A DNA stretch of 64,000 bases from Mariannaea sp. PMI_226 (GCA_024336345.1 JANFOG010000002.1:4030001-4094000), one strand, 5' to 3'. Numbered from the stretch's first letter, positions 36,582-49,505 are shown. Notes: generated by a model from the letters alone, not told the origin. A program made the numbers and translations.

Positions 36582-38184
36582 ATGTCTCAACCCGAGTTCA
36601 TTCAACTCCCCCCTTCCCCCCCTTCCTCCGTCAAGATGGACTCAACTGCCAAAGACGGGAGCTTTGAAAACCCGAGCTCACCGTCACCCAGGCCAGTTGC
36701 TGGGACCCAAATCTCGATCCGCGGCGCGCAGCTTGTCTCGAATACAGATATAGTCGCATCTCCCCCGAGTCTATCAACAGCAGTGACTCAGCCATTAACT
36801 TCGTCTTCGAACACCTATTCTTCGTCAACCTACCTGAACGCATCTACAGTCCAGTCGGCGTACCTACGTACTCCGGTAACTCAGCCCTATTCTCCGTATT
36901 CGGGCATAAGCCCGCCTGTCATAACTTCAACCTGGTCCCAACCTGGCTCTGTGTCCGAAGGATCAACTTCATCGCTGTCTCGACAACATCAAACCCAAGG
37001 AATTTCACTCCGACCTCAACCAGTACGCTCAGCAGAGATGAGGTATGCGGAACCGACGGCAATCAACCTTCACGTCCAAAGCTAACTTGAGTACCAAAAA
37101 AAGTGCCGTCGCCATCCAGTTTGATCCCACTTTCAACATGGGTCCACGGTCGGCTTTCACCTGGCCTGGTAAGTATTCTTAGGTGTTTCTGACTCAGAAC
37201 TGAAGCTGATGGATAAAACTAGGCCCTCTCGAATCACACGGCTCGAACAGTGCCGTTCTTTCTTCGATGGGCCAAGAACCCGATCCTAGCCTGACTCCTC
37301 CTGTGGGAACTCGATCATTGACATCTAGCCCCCCACGATATTCTCTTACAGCAGAACAGCGGGAACTGAAGCGACAACAAGACAAGGCCCGTAGGGACAC
37401 AAGGCTGATGACACGCGTGCGCCGGACCAGCAGCCCCCCCTATATGACTTCGTCTTCGCCGACAATGTCGCTTACTGATGGTTCGAATGCGGTGGCCCTG
37501 CCGGCCTACACGACTTCTGGTGCTCCCGTTTCTCTCATGGCTGAAACAGCTACTGCCATGGCCGTGTCGCCCTATCTTCCTACGTATAGCCCGTCCATGG
37601 AGGACCAACACCAACACCAGCACACTCAATCAGCCCCGGTGTACCCAGCATACCCCCAAAACTTGTAAGGAAATTATCAAACCAAGTTGAGAGACGAGTC
37701 CAAACCAAGCTAACTCTCTATGTCACCAGACAATCAAACTACACCATGCCTATGGATTATACCAACGTCTATGCAGGGACTGGTCACTACAGGTAAAAAT
37801 ACGCCACAGTCCAGACATGGCACAAGATATTTCAGGAGCTTAGCTAATACCATTTGAAATAGCACTCGACCAACATCCCTACCCATTGGGCAAGATGTTG
37901 GCCTAATGTATCAAGTTCCAGCTATTATGAACTCTGGAGGCGCAGGCTCACCTGAAGGCGGACACGTCAGAGTCGTGCAGAGCCGACCGAAACCACGATG
38001 CTGGGAACACGGGTGCAACGGTCGTCAGTTTTCGACATTTAGCAACCTTCTGCGGCACCAACGCGAAAAGTCAGGGCAAGCAGCCAAGGCAACGTGCCCC
38101 AACTGCGGAGCAGAATTCACCCGGACCACAGCGCGAAACGGACACCTGCTCCATGACAAGTGCAAGGGTCGGCGAAACAATTAG
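36582..38184 (+). CDS. C2H2/C2HC zinc-finger protein, probable transcription factor
   Basis: Probable nuclear DNA-binding protein. I read five exons, 36582-37042, 37104-37168, 37223-37664, 37730-37792 and 37863-38184 (introns 54-70 bp, all phases match), giving about 450 residues. Residues 1-155 are Ser/Thr/Pro-rich and disordered. A basic segment lies near 205-230 ([19 protein letters not shown]). The C-terminus holds two adjacent finger-like motifs from about residue 390: the first starts [20 protein letters not shown], and the second runs [20 protein letters not shown] followed by DKC. Neither is a perfect classical C2H2 pair, because the first has one obvious His. Two small exons (65 and 63 nt) make automated models error-prone here. 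A second in-frame ATG at 36636 could also serve as start. The target genes are unknown. Confidence 0.82.
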
Positions 38185-39846
38185 GGTACCGTTTTCTGCT
38201 AAAGAGGGCCTGGGGGGGTTGGGATGTTCATGCGACCAACCCCTCTTTGGCAACGTCGGTCCCGACCGGGGGCCAAACAAGACCGTAACTCGGACTTTGC
38301 AACTCAGCCTCGGGCGCAGCCTCTTACAGAGGACTTTTTTGGTTGGACAAATTTTTTTTCTTCTTTTCCTTGGCTCATCATTCACCCTGTGTCTAAATAT
38401 GGCCTGGCGTCTATTTTGCTATTATTACAATTGATTACGACGGCGTTTACTCAGAGGCAGAAGACTCTTGCTGGCATTTGCGGAGGGGGCCTTTTAGGAT
38501 TGGGATAGATGGACATCGGGATGCTTCGGTATGAGCATATGCATGAAGGGATGAATTAGGATGGGATTTTGAGAAAAGGGATGGTTGCCTTCTGTCCTGC
38601 ACTTTCTGGCCATCCACTGTTTCTGGGTTTCTCTACATCGATGGCATGGGTTGTCTCTTTTTCTTTTCCTTTCTTTTTTTTCTTCTCGTCAAGACTCGGA
38701 ACGTTCTATGGGTTTATTTTTTTTTTTTCTGGTTTCACGCGTCTCTTTTTTTACTCTACATATATATACGTATAGTTTGTCTGGTGTTTGTACCATACCC
38801 GCAGCGTCGTCGGAACATTAACTTATTTTGACAACTTGTTCTTTGCATCTTACCCGCATATCAATGTGACAATGAAGTGATGGATGGGGTAACTACCGAG
38901 AGAGAGCCTGGCGCAGGCGATACAGAGTGTAAGAGGCACAGGGAAATGGAGACAGATGACATGGCCAATGCTGGGTACATCCGGGTACAAAGTCTGGGTG
39001 TGACAGCTAGCAAAAATGCGATTTGATTGCGGATGGGTGCCTAGATGACTTGTAGTACATAGGTACCTACCTACTTTACTCTATGGGGAATGAAAATACC
39101 AGGGATATTTTTGTCTACATATTGTGGGTGTCCTGTTGGAAGACCAAGACAGAAACCTGGCAAGGAAAAGTCAAGGCTATGCTATGTACGTATGCTGTGT
39201 AAGGATATGCTGGTCATAGACGATATTTGGGACTCGACCAACAAGCCATAGGGAAAGGGGAGAGAGAGAGAACCAAGAAGAAAAAAAAGAGGAAATAAAA
39301 AGAAAAGAAAAGCAAAAGGACAATACATTCTGTGTACGTATTGTAATTGGGCAACATAGAGTGTGTACATAGTAGTATATCCACAGGAAGAAAAGGTTCC
39401 AGGTCAACTGCTAAAAGAGCGATGCCCTCGTAACTTCTTCGCACCAAAACACTTTTTGATTGGGGGCAGAAAGAGCATGCAAGAATCGAACGACAGGAGA
39501 ATATCTGAAACATGATTAGGACGGGATACCCCAGACAGAATGGGCTTGCTAGAGCTCTTGGGATTGGCCAGCAGCTTGGCCAGCAGGGGGGATGTTGGTG
39601 GCTGACCAGGCTAAGAAAGTGCCACAGGGCAGGCAAAGGAGGTACCTAGCTAGCTACCTTGAGGAGGTTAAAAAAGATCATCGCGGTAAAGGCCAGGCAA
39701 TCTTTGGGCAAGCCACCTCAGGCTACTTTAGGTAGGGTAGATACCTAGCTAGTACCAACTGGATTAAATCCCCCCTCCCTCTCCCCACCTCGCTCTCTCT
39801 CCACAAGCCACACGTCACTGCATCCCGACTACCTACGCACGCAAGT

Positions 39847-39908
39847 ACACACACGCACACGCACTCACACTCGCACACACACACAGCACACTCGCACTCG
39901 CACACACA
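39847..39908 (+). repeat. Imperfect CA-rich repeat
   Basis: CACACA runs interrupted by G (CACACGCACAC, CTCGCAC) over about 60 bases in non-coding DNA. Confidence 0.85.
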
Positions 39909-42900
39909 GCGTTGGGTACTGCGTCTTACAGAACTAAAGTCTGTAACGGCCCTCTGTTCTTTACTGTGTTGGCTCTCCAAAGGGACCGTCACACGCCGCC
40001 TCATAGCCCCAGACGATCAAGTATAATACGACTTCTGTATAGGTATCTATTTTCATCTTGCGTGCATAGAGCACACAGCCGCGCCACAAATAGTGAATAC
40101 CCAGGTCATTACGAACCACAGCACTGGAATACTGGCACCAGCATCTAAAATATTGCCCAGGTTCTGCTGCTACTTCTGCTGCTCACTAATGTTGCTACTA
40201 CTGTTGCTCCTGCTGCTGCCGCTGCCACGTGCGCGCACTTGACGTCCTAGATATCCTGCGATTTCTTCTCAACCTCATGACTTGCCTGACCTTAATGATC
40301 CATTTTCTTTGCTCAGCCGCCGTATCCGTCCCTTGCTGACGATATGGGCTTTTTGAATGGCCAAGTAAGCGAGCACGAAGTGTAACGAAGCGGACCTTCA
40401 GCAAGGCCAGTTCGAGGCTTGTGCGTCTGCCCTACCAAAGCTCGCACCAGCTGTCAATGTGCGCAGTACATCGAAAGAGTCAGTATAATTGCTCCCTGAC
40501 AGGACCGTATCGTTGCAGTAAACAGGCCCATATGTACGTACCTGCAAGTAGTATTTGGTACGCGCCTCGCACTCTCACTCGCTCGTTCTCGTTCTAGTCC
40601 CACATTCCATATCTCCCCCAGTGATCAACACTCGTCGAATCCAATCCAGGCCCTCCTAGCCTTGCACCAAAACAGCCAACTTCCATGGTTTAGGTACCAC
40701 GGATGTACACCGCGCCGGGTGTGAGCTGCGCGGGGACAGGGGGGAGAGAAGGGGGGGAGAGGATGGATCGTAACTGATTGTTCGCCCGCCTGCAGGGATG
40801 CAGGGCTCTGGGGGTATTTAGTCCGATCGACCTACGCCAAGCTATGGCAGCTATTTGTCATTCCACAGTAAAGGGGTGCACATACAGCGTACCTCTAGGA
40901 CAGAGTAGGCACGCACGTCGTTCAGAGAGCAGCAAAAACATGGTCCAACAAGGTGCTGCCATATTAATAATGCGACATGGCTTTTGGAAGATCGGAAGCG
41001 AGTGAGCAAGGACTGCATTACCAATTGTTTCGCTTTTCTATGCTAAATATTTCGTGATGCTTTTCTAAAAAAAGAAAAGAAAATCGAACCAAATATTGAA
41101 CCATTCGCAAATCCTGTTCCCCAATATCCCCCTCCCCCCCCCTTCTCCTGTTTATCTCGCTACTTGCATAGTAAAAACCGGGCAAAACACCCCTGGCAAA
41201 AGTCAGACTGGATGTGTGCATCACTGAAGAAGCTGGTCATGCAGCTTGTCCCGCCGCCGTTATGACTAGAAACGCCATCAGGAACGGGCCACCAAACCTC
41301 TGGAGAGAGCTAAAGATGGCAAGATGATGGGGGGAGGGGCCCCGAGAAGATCACGGCACTGGCCTGATGAGTGTGTCGACAACCCCCTTTCGTAATCTTG
41401 TTGCAAGTTCTTCTTGATACTATTTGTTAACTCGGGTACACTCCTCTCCCACTGCCGAGTCACACTACGGGAGCCCAACATGTTGACTAATCGAGCCAAC
41501 TGCCTTGCTGGGAGTGGCCGTGGATCTGATCCTCAATAGTTATTGGTCATTTGAAGAAGTACCCAGGCCTTAAATCCTTACGTTATTTTACAGTTTCTGT
41601 CAGTGTCGAGGCGTTTTAGTCATACCGTGGAAGTACAGCATGTACCAAAGCTATCAGATCCTATCCTTGTGACCTGTTATTACATCATGACTCTGTTGAC
41701 AGACAAACGATCCTGGGGGAGGGGTTACAATTTGGACGCTTGGACGCGGCCGCCCGGTAGATCTCCGGAGCAAATTGGCCAAACACTTTCGACCTCGGTC
41801 AGGTGCCCGAGCCAGGTCCCCTACCAGGCACCATGATAGGGACTGTAGGTAGGGTAGATACATAGTAGGTCCCCTAGAAGCTTACCTTCACCAATTAGGA
41901 ATCTACTAAGGAACTTTAGGGACTTAGGTCGGTACGTACTGCGTGGGACTCGTACCAAAAACACTCTCTCGAGCCCTTTTGGGTTGTGACGGAACTCGCA
42001 ACATGGGCGTGCCGAACCCCGAAAAGGTTGAACCGTTCCAGTGGACTTCGGCGTCGCCGGATCTCCCCGTTTGCGCCACTGGAGCAGCGGCAGACAGATT
42101 GATCAGATCGACACTGCCAGGCACTAGGTGATTGTTTTAGGTAATTCGTGACCTTAAATGTTTGGCACGCTTGCTTTGGTAGCTTCTGTGCTACTATGTA
42201 TGTAGCACTTCATACATTTTTCGTTTATATTACCTATGTATGTTATATTTCTCTCTCCTTATGGTCTCGTGATGTACTAGTTGAGGTGCACGTAGTTTGC
42301 TATCAATCTTTTCTTGTGCCTTTGTAAAACCCTCCTTTCAGCTTGGTTTTCTTTTTAGTTCAACAGAAAAAAGAAAAGAAAAGAAAACCCCGAATGCTTA
42401 ATTTTTTTCTCATGATTGGTGGCTGATGGTGGGGCCCTTAAAACTAGAGGGGTGAGACAGGGTCGGGCATTAGCCTAGGGGTGTGGATAGAGAATATGAC
42501 CTGTAATTTTACTCTCGTAGAGGCAAGTCATGACAAAGTACGGAGCAGTCTCGGCCAGAGGATAGTAACAGAGTGTGGACACTTACTCCAGATTAAATAT
42601 CACAAACCACGATATGAAAGTATATTGCATCCTATGGTAGTATTAATGTTACTACTATTACGTAGTAGAGCCAATGGTTCATTACGATAGGAAGATACTT
42701 GGCTAGGTAGCATAGCAATAAGTGAAGTGGACAAAGGAAGCTAAGATCTCAAGGAGAGGAGCACTATATTGTCAATGCAACCTATATTAATCGACAGAGT
42801 GCCATAATTTGCTAGTGAATATTCTAAAATAAAGAAGATAGAGGATGGGAAAGTCCCAAGATAGCTCCGTTACGGAGGGACGAAGACCTCACTGAGGAAC

Positions 42901-43977
42901 ACCCAAAGAAGACAGTATCATACCTAGGTCGACATGGCATCCTGAACCGTGGGCGTCCAAAATGATAATCTTCAAACGAAGCCTCAGGATTAAGTTATCG
43001 TCCTGTATGATATATAGAGGTTTGACTCTCGAACGATTAGATGGTCTGTATGATCCTGGGAGGGCCCCATTGGTGAGCAAGGGGTACGGGTAGTGATTAG
43101 GGCGCTGATCATGAATTTATTGCAGTATCTTTGTCACTCTTAGCTCGGTGTATACCGAGCGACACTGTCTGTGCTTTATCGTGGTTCTGGCCAGCCAGGC
43201 CCCCCCTGACACCGGCTCCCAAGAAAGAAAGACAGAAAAAAAAAAAGTACTCGCACCACTGGCCAGGCTTTTGATTTGGTTTGCAACTTTTTAGGGTTGC
43301 ATTCCATTTCGTTGATGCCGGACCCCCCGGCGGCTGTCGTGTGAATCGCTGGATAATTCCGATGCCTGGGGATCCCCACTAAGCCGGGTCCAGCCAGCGA
43401 GATGATACTGTCTTCATCGACACCAGCTTCCAAGAAAGGTATTCTTGCTTACACTAACCGCCGCAATAGCACATATTTCTTCTTTTGCAGAGGAAATTGT
43501 CTTTTCCTTTCATCTTGCTGTGAGCCCGATATAGCAACTAAGGCGAAATGGGGACAACCAAATCACGCCATACTTCGGAGCACAAAGCTAGTTAGCAACC
43601 TACCTATATAGTTAGGTCACATTCAAGGCTCTCTCTCTCTCTCTCTCTTTCGAAATGCCACGCCTTCTCGCTACATCTCCTTCGTATGGATGTCCCTATT
43701 CAGTATAGTGTCGAATTGCAATTACAGATGGCAGGAGACGATAATTAAGATGATGCTGAGTCATGAAGTTTGGTACTAGCTTGTGTTACCTCATGCTCTC
43801 TGAGACACCAGCACGTGCCCTCGCGCAGCAAACTATCAACTACGTACTCTGGTGCGGGCATGATGAGACCGGGCCATGGAAGGGGGGTCATGAATGACAA
43901 GAATCTAAATCAACAAACCGTTTTGCCTTTCTTTCGAGATGTAGCCCGTGCAGGGCGCTGGACTGCGTCCAACGGGG

Positions 43978-44002
43978 CACACACACACACACACACACAC
44001 AC
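43978..44002 (+). repeat. CA dinucleotide microsatellite
   Basis: About twelve uninterrupted CA units in the APC2 upstream region. Confidence 0.95.
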
Positions 44003-44823
44003 GCCCAAGATGGTCGCCGCAACGTGGAAGACCATCAAGTAAATACGGCGTCGGATGAGTCTCTTTAACATGTGCTTTCACAAGATTCGTTCACAGGAGG
44101 GAATACAGAGGCAAAGTGAGCAAGGGGCAAGGGAGATGACGAAACGCGGCGTACTCCGTTGTCTCTGACACCCCGACACGACACAAGTCAATCAATATAG
44201 TAACTTTCTCTGTCTTAATCTGATAAATCATTCGAGCACGCATCAACCTCGGCCCACGCTCTTCGATGACGAGAGGGGAAGTTTAAAAAAAAGAAAAAAG
44301 AAAAAAAAAACAGCACCTGTCACATTGGGAGTTCATATAGACCCCAATGCCATGATCGCCAGGCTGAGGTGGCGCGTGCAGTGCGACTGCAACACTCCTC
44401 TCGCAACGGCGTTTCCTAATAATAAATTACAACGGGCGTCGCTTGTGCTCGCATTATCGGTCCTATCTCACCGCCTTGCATGTTTGGCGCACTAAGCGCG
44501 CACAGCTTGGCGGCTCCCGCACTCGCTACGCCCCAAAATACACGGGAGACTTTAGCACCCGCCGCTTACCTCATATAGCGGACCCTACCAATTCGCTCAC
44601 TGGCTTGGGTTGTTGACGTTGGTGGATCCCCTGGTCAGTGTTGACATTCATTATTCACACCAACGCTTTTTGACCGTGCTGTTGATCGAGAGGACAAGCA
44701 AGCAACCAACAAGATCGACCACCAAAAACAAAAGGCCAAGTCACAGAGGCCAAGACGGGGAAAGGGGAATTCATTCAGCAAGCCTCAACTGAACGCCATG
44801 CGACTGTGCTTGCGGCTGCAGGT

Positions 44824-47508
44824 ATGACGGCCTCGCGTTACCACGCTCGCAAGCAGCGCATCTTCAAGTCCGTCTTCCAGACCGACGTCTCTCAACCTAC
44901 TCCGCGCTCCACGCCTATCGCGGCCTTCACACAGCCCGGTATTCCCTTTGGAGGTCCCCTTCCCCACGCGCCATCACTTCTGTCATCCTCACCACCCTCG
45001 TCAACCGGGCTGCAACAAGGAGCGGGCCTTGATCTCGGTAGTACTCCCCCTCAACCTCCTCCGCCTCCACCCCATCATGCTACCGCCCTTCATCATGCCA
45101 GCGACCAGGTGAGGTGGGATCGTGCCTGGCATGCTGTCACTTCCCGTATCCAACTGCCATCTTCGGTGGCTGTTGAAGACTCCTTTGGCACCCTCGCCCC
45201 CGAGTCGCAGGAATTGGACTACTTGGACCTAGACTTCCAACAGTCGTTGTCCCTTGTTCTCAATCCCGCCCGGACACTGCCTCAGGCTTCTCAAACAGAG
45301 GATATCTTGCTTTGGCACACCCAACAGGTCCGGCAGCACTTTGTCCATCATGTCATGCCTTTGCTTGCCGCCTGCGCCAGCCAGGGGACGCCGACCCAGA
45401 TCCTGGTGGCAAGCATTTCCACTCTTGAGGCTGCTCATCGCCAGTATCTGTATGGATTGCGGCTGATTGCCCGAGGGATCCGAGAAGAGGCCGCGTCTGT
45501 TGCTACAGATAAATTTCTGCGAGATCTCCATGCTATTATTGGAAACTCTATGTCCCAGGGCTTGCTAGATGCCCTCCGAATCGTAATCCACCAGCTTGTG
45601 CGCTTGATCCTGGGTTCCAAGAGGCGGTCCGAAGAAAACTTGATTCCGTTAGACCTAGAGGATGATGAACGTGTCTCCACCGCACGAGGGGAACTCCTTG
45701 GCCTTGTTGAGTCGCTGCAGAATGTTGGCATGGCGGGCCAGAACTTCCAGATCCAGTTCGCCGAGATTATGAATGCAACAATGGCTGAGCTCATCCAGAA
45801 TTCATACGCCGGTGTCTGGAAGACGACAGAGTTGCCGAGTGCCACCCCATCAGTTGTGACCTCTGGATGTCTCTCCCATCTTTCTGACTGGGTTGAGAAC
45901 CACTATGGCCGCTTGGCTGTCGAAGTTTTCAATCGCCTCGGTGTTCAAATAGCCTGGAGTGACGTGGAATGTTGGAAAGAGATAGCTGTCAGTCGACTGG
46001 CCACATTGAGAATTCAGGAACTGTTTGATATTGCTCTGAAGTGGCCTGAAAGCAAGGGCGGGCTCGAAGACCTCCGTCTGGCCGTTACAACGCCACAGCA
46101 TCGTCTTCAGTTGACTGACGCATTTTCTGTTGCGTTGCAGAAGAGACTCTTGCACCCAGGCCGTTCAACCTTGGAAATATTGCAAACGTACATATCCATG
46201 ATTCGAACTTTCCATGCCTTGGATCCGTCCAAGGTCTTGCTTGACCGTGTTGTCAGTGCACTACAGCTGTATCTCTGTCAACGAGACGATGCCATTCGTA
46301 TTGTTGTTACAGGCCTGCTCTCAAATCCAGATGCTTTGGGCACTGAAGAGGGAAAGACGAGACTAGTTGAACTAGCAGTCCTGCTGAATAGTTCTGCTCA
46401 GCAAAGACGCCAAATAGATGACGAGGACCTTGACTGGAGCGATATGACTTGGGTCCCCGATCCGTCAGATGCGGGCGTCAACTACAAAAGACCAAAGAAC
46501 GAGGATGTTATCGGCACGTTAATCAACGCGCTAGGCTCGCAGGATATCTTCATTAAGGAATTTCAGCTCATTATTGCTGAACGACTGCTCTCTAATCAGA
46601 CTTCATTCGTGCAAGAGACAAAGGTCCTTGGCCTACTGAAGAAGCGGTTTGGGGAGAGTGCTCTACAGAATTGCGATGTGATGATGAAGGACATCCAAGA
46701 CTCTAAACGAGTGGATACTGTACTGCGCAAGAACATACAACGAGAGTCGAATCCTGGATCGGAGAAGGTGACATATCACTCCAAAATCCTGTCACGTCTT
46801 TTCTGGCCCAGTCTGCCAAAGGAGACTTTCATAGTTCCTCCCCCTGTGGCCGAAATCCAGAGGCGATATGAGCAAGGCTTTGAGGAACTTAAGTCATCAC
46901 GAAAACTCACTTGGTTGGACAACCTTGGTACAGCAAATGTCAAGTTAGATCTCGAGGACCGATCGATTGAACTAGAGTGCAAGACATATGAAGCAGCTGT
47001 CATATATGCATTCCACGATAACGATAGCTCCGGGAATTCAGGCCCTCCGCAACGAACGTTCAATGAGATCTGGTCTGAGCTTCAGATAGATGAAGACTTG
47101 CTTGAGCTCGCCCTTAGGTTCTGGGTGAACAAGCGTGTTATTCGTGAGATTGGAGATCAGACATATGTGGTTCTTGAGCGTCTGGACGACAACAAGGATG
47201 CAAATGAGACGGAAACAGCTTCGGTTGCCCAGGTTGCGGAGGACGGTGGCCAGTCATCCCCACGCAAGACGAAGAACGTTGATAACAAGGAGAAGGAGCA
47301 GCGAACTGTGTATTGGCAGTTTATCGTCGGGATGTTGACAAATTCGGCTCCAGCAATGCCCTTGGGCCAGATATTAATGATGATGAAAATGTTGATCGCC
47401 GATGGGTGCTCATGGAGCAATGAGGAGTTGCAGGAATTCCTGGCCGAGAAGATTGCAGAGGGTGGACTAGAACTTGCGGGTGGCAAGTACCGCTTGCCAA
47501 AGAAATGA
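44824..47508 (+). CDS. APC2: Anaphase-promoting complex subunit 2 (cullin-like scaffold)
   Basis: Cullin-type subunit of the anaphase-promoting complex, the nuclear ubiquitin ligase that drives mitotic exit; with Apc11 it forms the catalytic module. It is a single exon. The open frame extends slightly upstream through a GTG, but the first ATG is at 44824, giving 894 residues. Residues 1-90 are Ser/Pro-rich. The cullin homology part spans about 535-760, with DLDWSDMTWVPDP, then FIKEFQLIIAERLLS, VLGLLKKRFGESALQNCDVMMKDI and SKILSRLFWPSLP, all characteristic of Apc2. A charged linker (about 780-825) precedes the C-terminal winged-helix domain (about 826-894, YWQFIVGMLTN and the terminal GGKYRLPKK). 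No neddylation-type lysine context was recognised, as expected for Apc2. The length is close to the family norm. Confidence 0.95.
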   Translation: MTASRYHARKQRIFKSVFQTDVSQPTPRSTPIAAFTQPGIPFGGPLPHAPSLLSSSPPSSTGLQQGAGLDLGSTPPQPPPPPPHHATALHHASDQVRWDRAWHAVTSRIQLPSSVAVEDSFGTLAPESQELDYLDLDFQQSLSLVLNPARTLPQASQTEDILLWHTQQVRQHFVHHVMPLLAACASQGTPTQILVASISTLEAAHRQYLYGLRLIARGIREEAASVATDKFLRDLHAIIGNSMSQGLLDALRIVIHQLVRLILGSKRRSEENLIPLDLEDDERVSTARGELLGLVESLQNVGMAGQNFQIQFAEIMNATMAELIQNSYAGVWKTTELPSATPSVVTSGCLSHLSDWVENHYGRLAVEVFNRLGVQIAWSDVECWKEIAVSRLATLRIQELFDIALKWPESKGGLEDLRLAVTTPQHRLQLTDAFSVALQKRLLHPGRSTLEILQTYISMIRTFHALDPSKVLLDRVVSALQLYLCQRDDAIRIVVTGLLSNPDALGTEEGKTRLVELAVLLNSSAQQRRQIDDEDLDWSDMTWVPDPSDAGVNYKRPKNEDVIGTLINALGSQDIFIKEFQLIIAERLLSNQTSFVQETKVLGLLKKRFGESALQNCDVMMKDIQDSKRVDTVLRKNIQRESNPGSEKVTYHSKILSRLFWPSLPKETFIVPPPVAEIQRRYEQGFEELKSSRKLTWLDNLGTANVKLDLEDRSIELECKTYEAAVIYAFHDNDSSGNSGPPQRTFNEIWSELQIDEDLLELALRFWVNKRVIREIGDQTYVVLERLDDNKDANETETASVAQVAEDGGQSSPRKTKNVDNKEKEQRTVYWQFIVGMLTNSAPAMPLGQILMMMKMLIADGCSWSNEELQEFLAEKIAEGGLELAGGKYRLPKK

Positions 47509-48519
47509 GTCTAGGTTTCGAAACTTCGGTGTTCTCGGAATACATGAATCGACTCAAGGGGCAAGCCGGTCTTCAGAATCTTTCCAGTTGGTATGCGAGC
47601 AATCTGCGTTACTCTCCCCAGCACCACGGTACCTAGCCATTGCATCCTCCGATAGTAACGAGGCGCATCCGCTGATGCGTGGAACAGAAGGCTTTCTTGA
47701 GCAGCAGCAAATAGGGATGGTTAAAACCTCGCAGAATCTCGTACTATCAAAGCCTGTGCAGGCAATAACCTATCTCCCAGGAACACATACAGCCCTCACT
47801 GGTCATTGCATACATAGTCAGACCTAAGTTGTGTTGACTGGAGAAAGGCCCTGCATAACGGACGCAGGATACGATGCTGTAACGAGCGATATATTCAATG
47901 CTCCCACCAGGATTTAAATGATAGGGGCGAAACAACATGAAAAAGGTGGTTATGATTGTCAACGATGTTCAATGCAGTGAGACTTCTGAATTATGCTATA
48001 GTTAGTCTTCTCATGCTTCAACAATAAGCGAGACGATTTGACATAATAGATGGCACGTCTCTCGATTCTAGTGCAGTAAAAGTCCATGGGTGTGAGGAGC
48101 TTGTCATCTTTTGAACAACATTCAAATGTCCTTGAGTTAAGGAGCGAGGGTCAATACAGCTAATGAAACCGGTATTTGTCGGGAAGCCAGGAGCAGTCAG
48201 TGAGCACGGGAGGTTTCGCCCGGATGCGCAATGGCAAGTTCCATACCAAGAGGACCAAGTGGGAGTAACCTATTGGCATCTGTTTGGGGGCCTTGTGCTT
48301 GGTGCTTGTATGAAGGAGACAGGCATGCAGCCAATCATCGGTCAAAAGCAAATTAGCACTTGATATGAAGGAGCATTCATTAGTCACTTGGTGATGGAGA
48401 CACTTGCAATGGGTAGATGAACATGTCACAAAGCACAACTGGGATTGGTTACGTGCTAGGATGCGTGCGTGTTTGTAGTTAGTTGGATGGTCGATTGGAA
48501 GAGGGGGCGGCGGGCGGCG

Positions 48520-48540
48520 AAAAAAAAAAAAAAAAAAAAA
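48520..48540 (+). repeat. Poly-A homopolymer of 21 bases
   Basis: Twenty-one consecutive A following a G-rich stretch (GGGGGCGGCGGGCGGCG). No retroelement body or target-site duplication could be recognised next to it. Confidence 0.9.
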
Positions 48541-49142
48541 GGACCAAGGACTGGCCTGGACAGCTGAAAGTGCGAGGTTCACTGGCGTGAGTGTGCTGGG
48601 TGGCCATAGATGGCTTTTCATGTTTTCGGCTTCGTACATATGTAAAATACCAATCAATCAGCCAACCACCCGAATCCAAGATAATGATGCATTTTATATA
48701 TGTGTGGCAAACCGGACGAGATTTTTTATTTATTTATTTTTTAACAAAAAAGAAAAATGGCGTTTTCCTCTTTTTTTTTTTTCATTCTAAGTGCTTGGAT
48801 GCACATATTGTTTTTCACACCAAGTTTGAAGGCTGCAGTAGTAGTTTAGTCGAAACAGTAAGACGGGGCTTGAATGGTAGGGATGCCTAGGTACTCCATA
48901 GATGATGTGATGTTTTTATCTTTCTCTTTTCCTTTTTTTTATTTCTATTTTATTTCTCCCTCAAATTTTTTTTGGTCGGTATGTCCTGCGTAGAGATAGT
49001 CCAAAGGAGAAAAAAAATAAGAAACCGTTTGCGGTAAGCAGCCCAGAAGTGTGCGTCATAGTGACAGAGTCATGCTGGACCATAAATGAAAACGGTCTCT
49101 CACATCAGGCTTTTGGTTTTGATTCTAGTTTCAATGGGCTAC

Positions 49143-49143
<1 letters not shown>

Positions 49144-49234
<91 letters not shown>
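49144..49234 (+). repeat. Long CT dinucleotide microsatellite
   Basis: About 45 uninterrupted CT units, followed by a T run and TCCCTCTCACACACA. It is the longest simple repeat in the window, and a homopyrimidine-homopurine tract that can adopt triplex structure. Confidence 0.97.
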
Positions 49235-49241
<7 letters not shown>

Positions 49242-49469
49242 CCCTCTCACACACATATATCCTTTGTCGAGAGTTCAAGCTCTTCTCAATAAACGTGTCA
49301 TCAAACACAACGTGAAGGTGGAGGGTAAAGGTTGCAAACAAGAACATAAAAGTAAAACAAATAGAAATGCCTCGGCGTCCGGTGGTTGTGTGGCACAAGA
49401 CCAGGACCAATCCAGCTGGGTTACATGTTCAGCTGCCATGCAGTTTGCCAGATTAATTACCTAAACTGC

Positions 49470-49505
49470 GAGAGCTGTGAGAGCTGTGAGAGCTGTGAGA
49501 GCTGA
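49470..49505 (+). repeat. Tandem repeat, GAGAGCTGT unit
   Basis: Four consecutive near-identical ten-base units GAGAGCTGT(G/-)A. Each contains the palindrome AGCT. Non-coding. Confidence 0.85.

Larger units (their letters stand above)
38185..44823. other. 6.6 kb gene-free region between the zinc-finger gene and APC2
   Basis: No supported coding region is found; open frames are short, overlapping and low-complexity (for example the T-rich minus-strand frame at 39214-39636). A T-rich zone at 38660-38765 follows the zinc-finger gene and probably includes its 3' end. CA-rich tracts occur at 39847-39908 and 43978-44002. Motif clusters of TACCTA/CCTAGGT type occur at 39061-39074, 39640-39660, 39728-39755 and 41850-41875. 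The part 42140-43150 looks AT-rich and could be a degraded element, but no terminal repeats or coding remnants were recognised. The APC2 promoter and leader presumably lie in 44100-44823. Confidence 0.55.

Noticed and set aside
39214..39636. 140-codon minus-strand frame with a Phe/Leu-rich hydrophobic stretch
   Set aside because: The hydrophobic part comes from an A-rich simple-sequence block read in antisense; not a credible membrane protein.
44806..44823. Upstream extension of the APC2 frame from GTG
   Set aside because: GTG is not a normal start in fungal nuclear genes; the first ATG at 44824 follows immediately and fits.
48520..48540. Poly-A tail of an inserted retroposon
   Set aside because: No target-site duplication or coding remnant was recognisable upstream; more simply a slippage-derived homopolymer.
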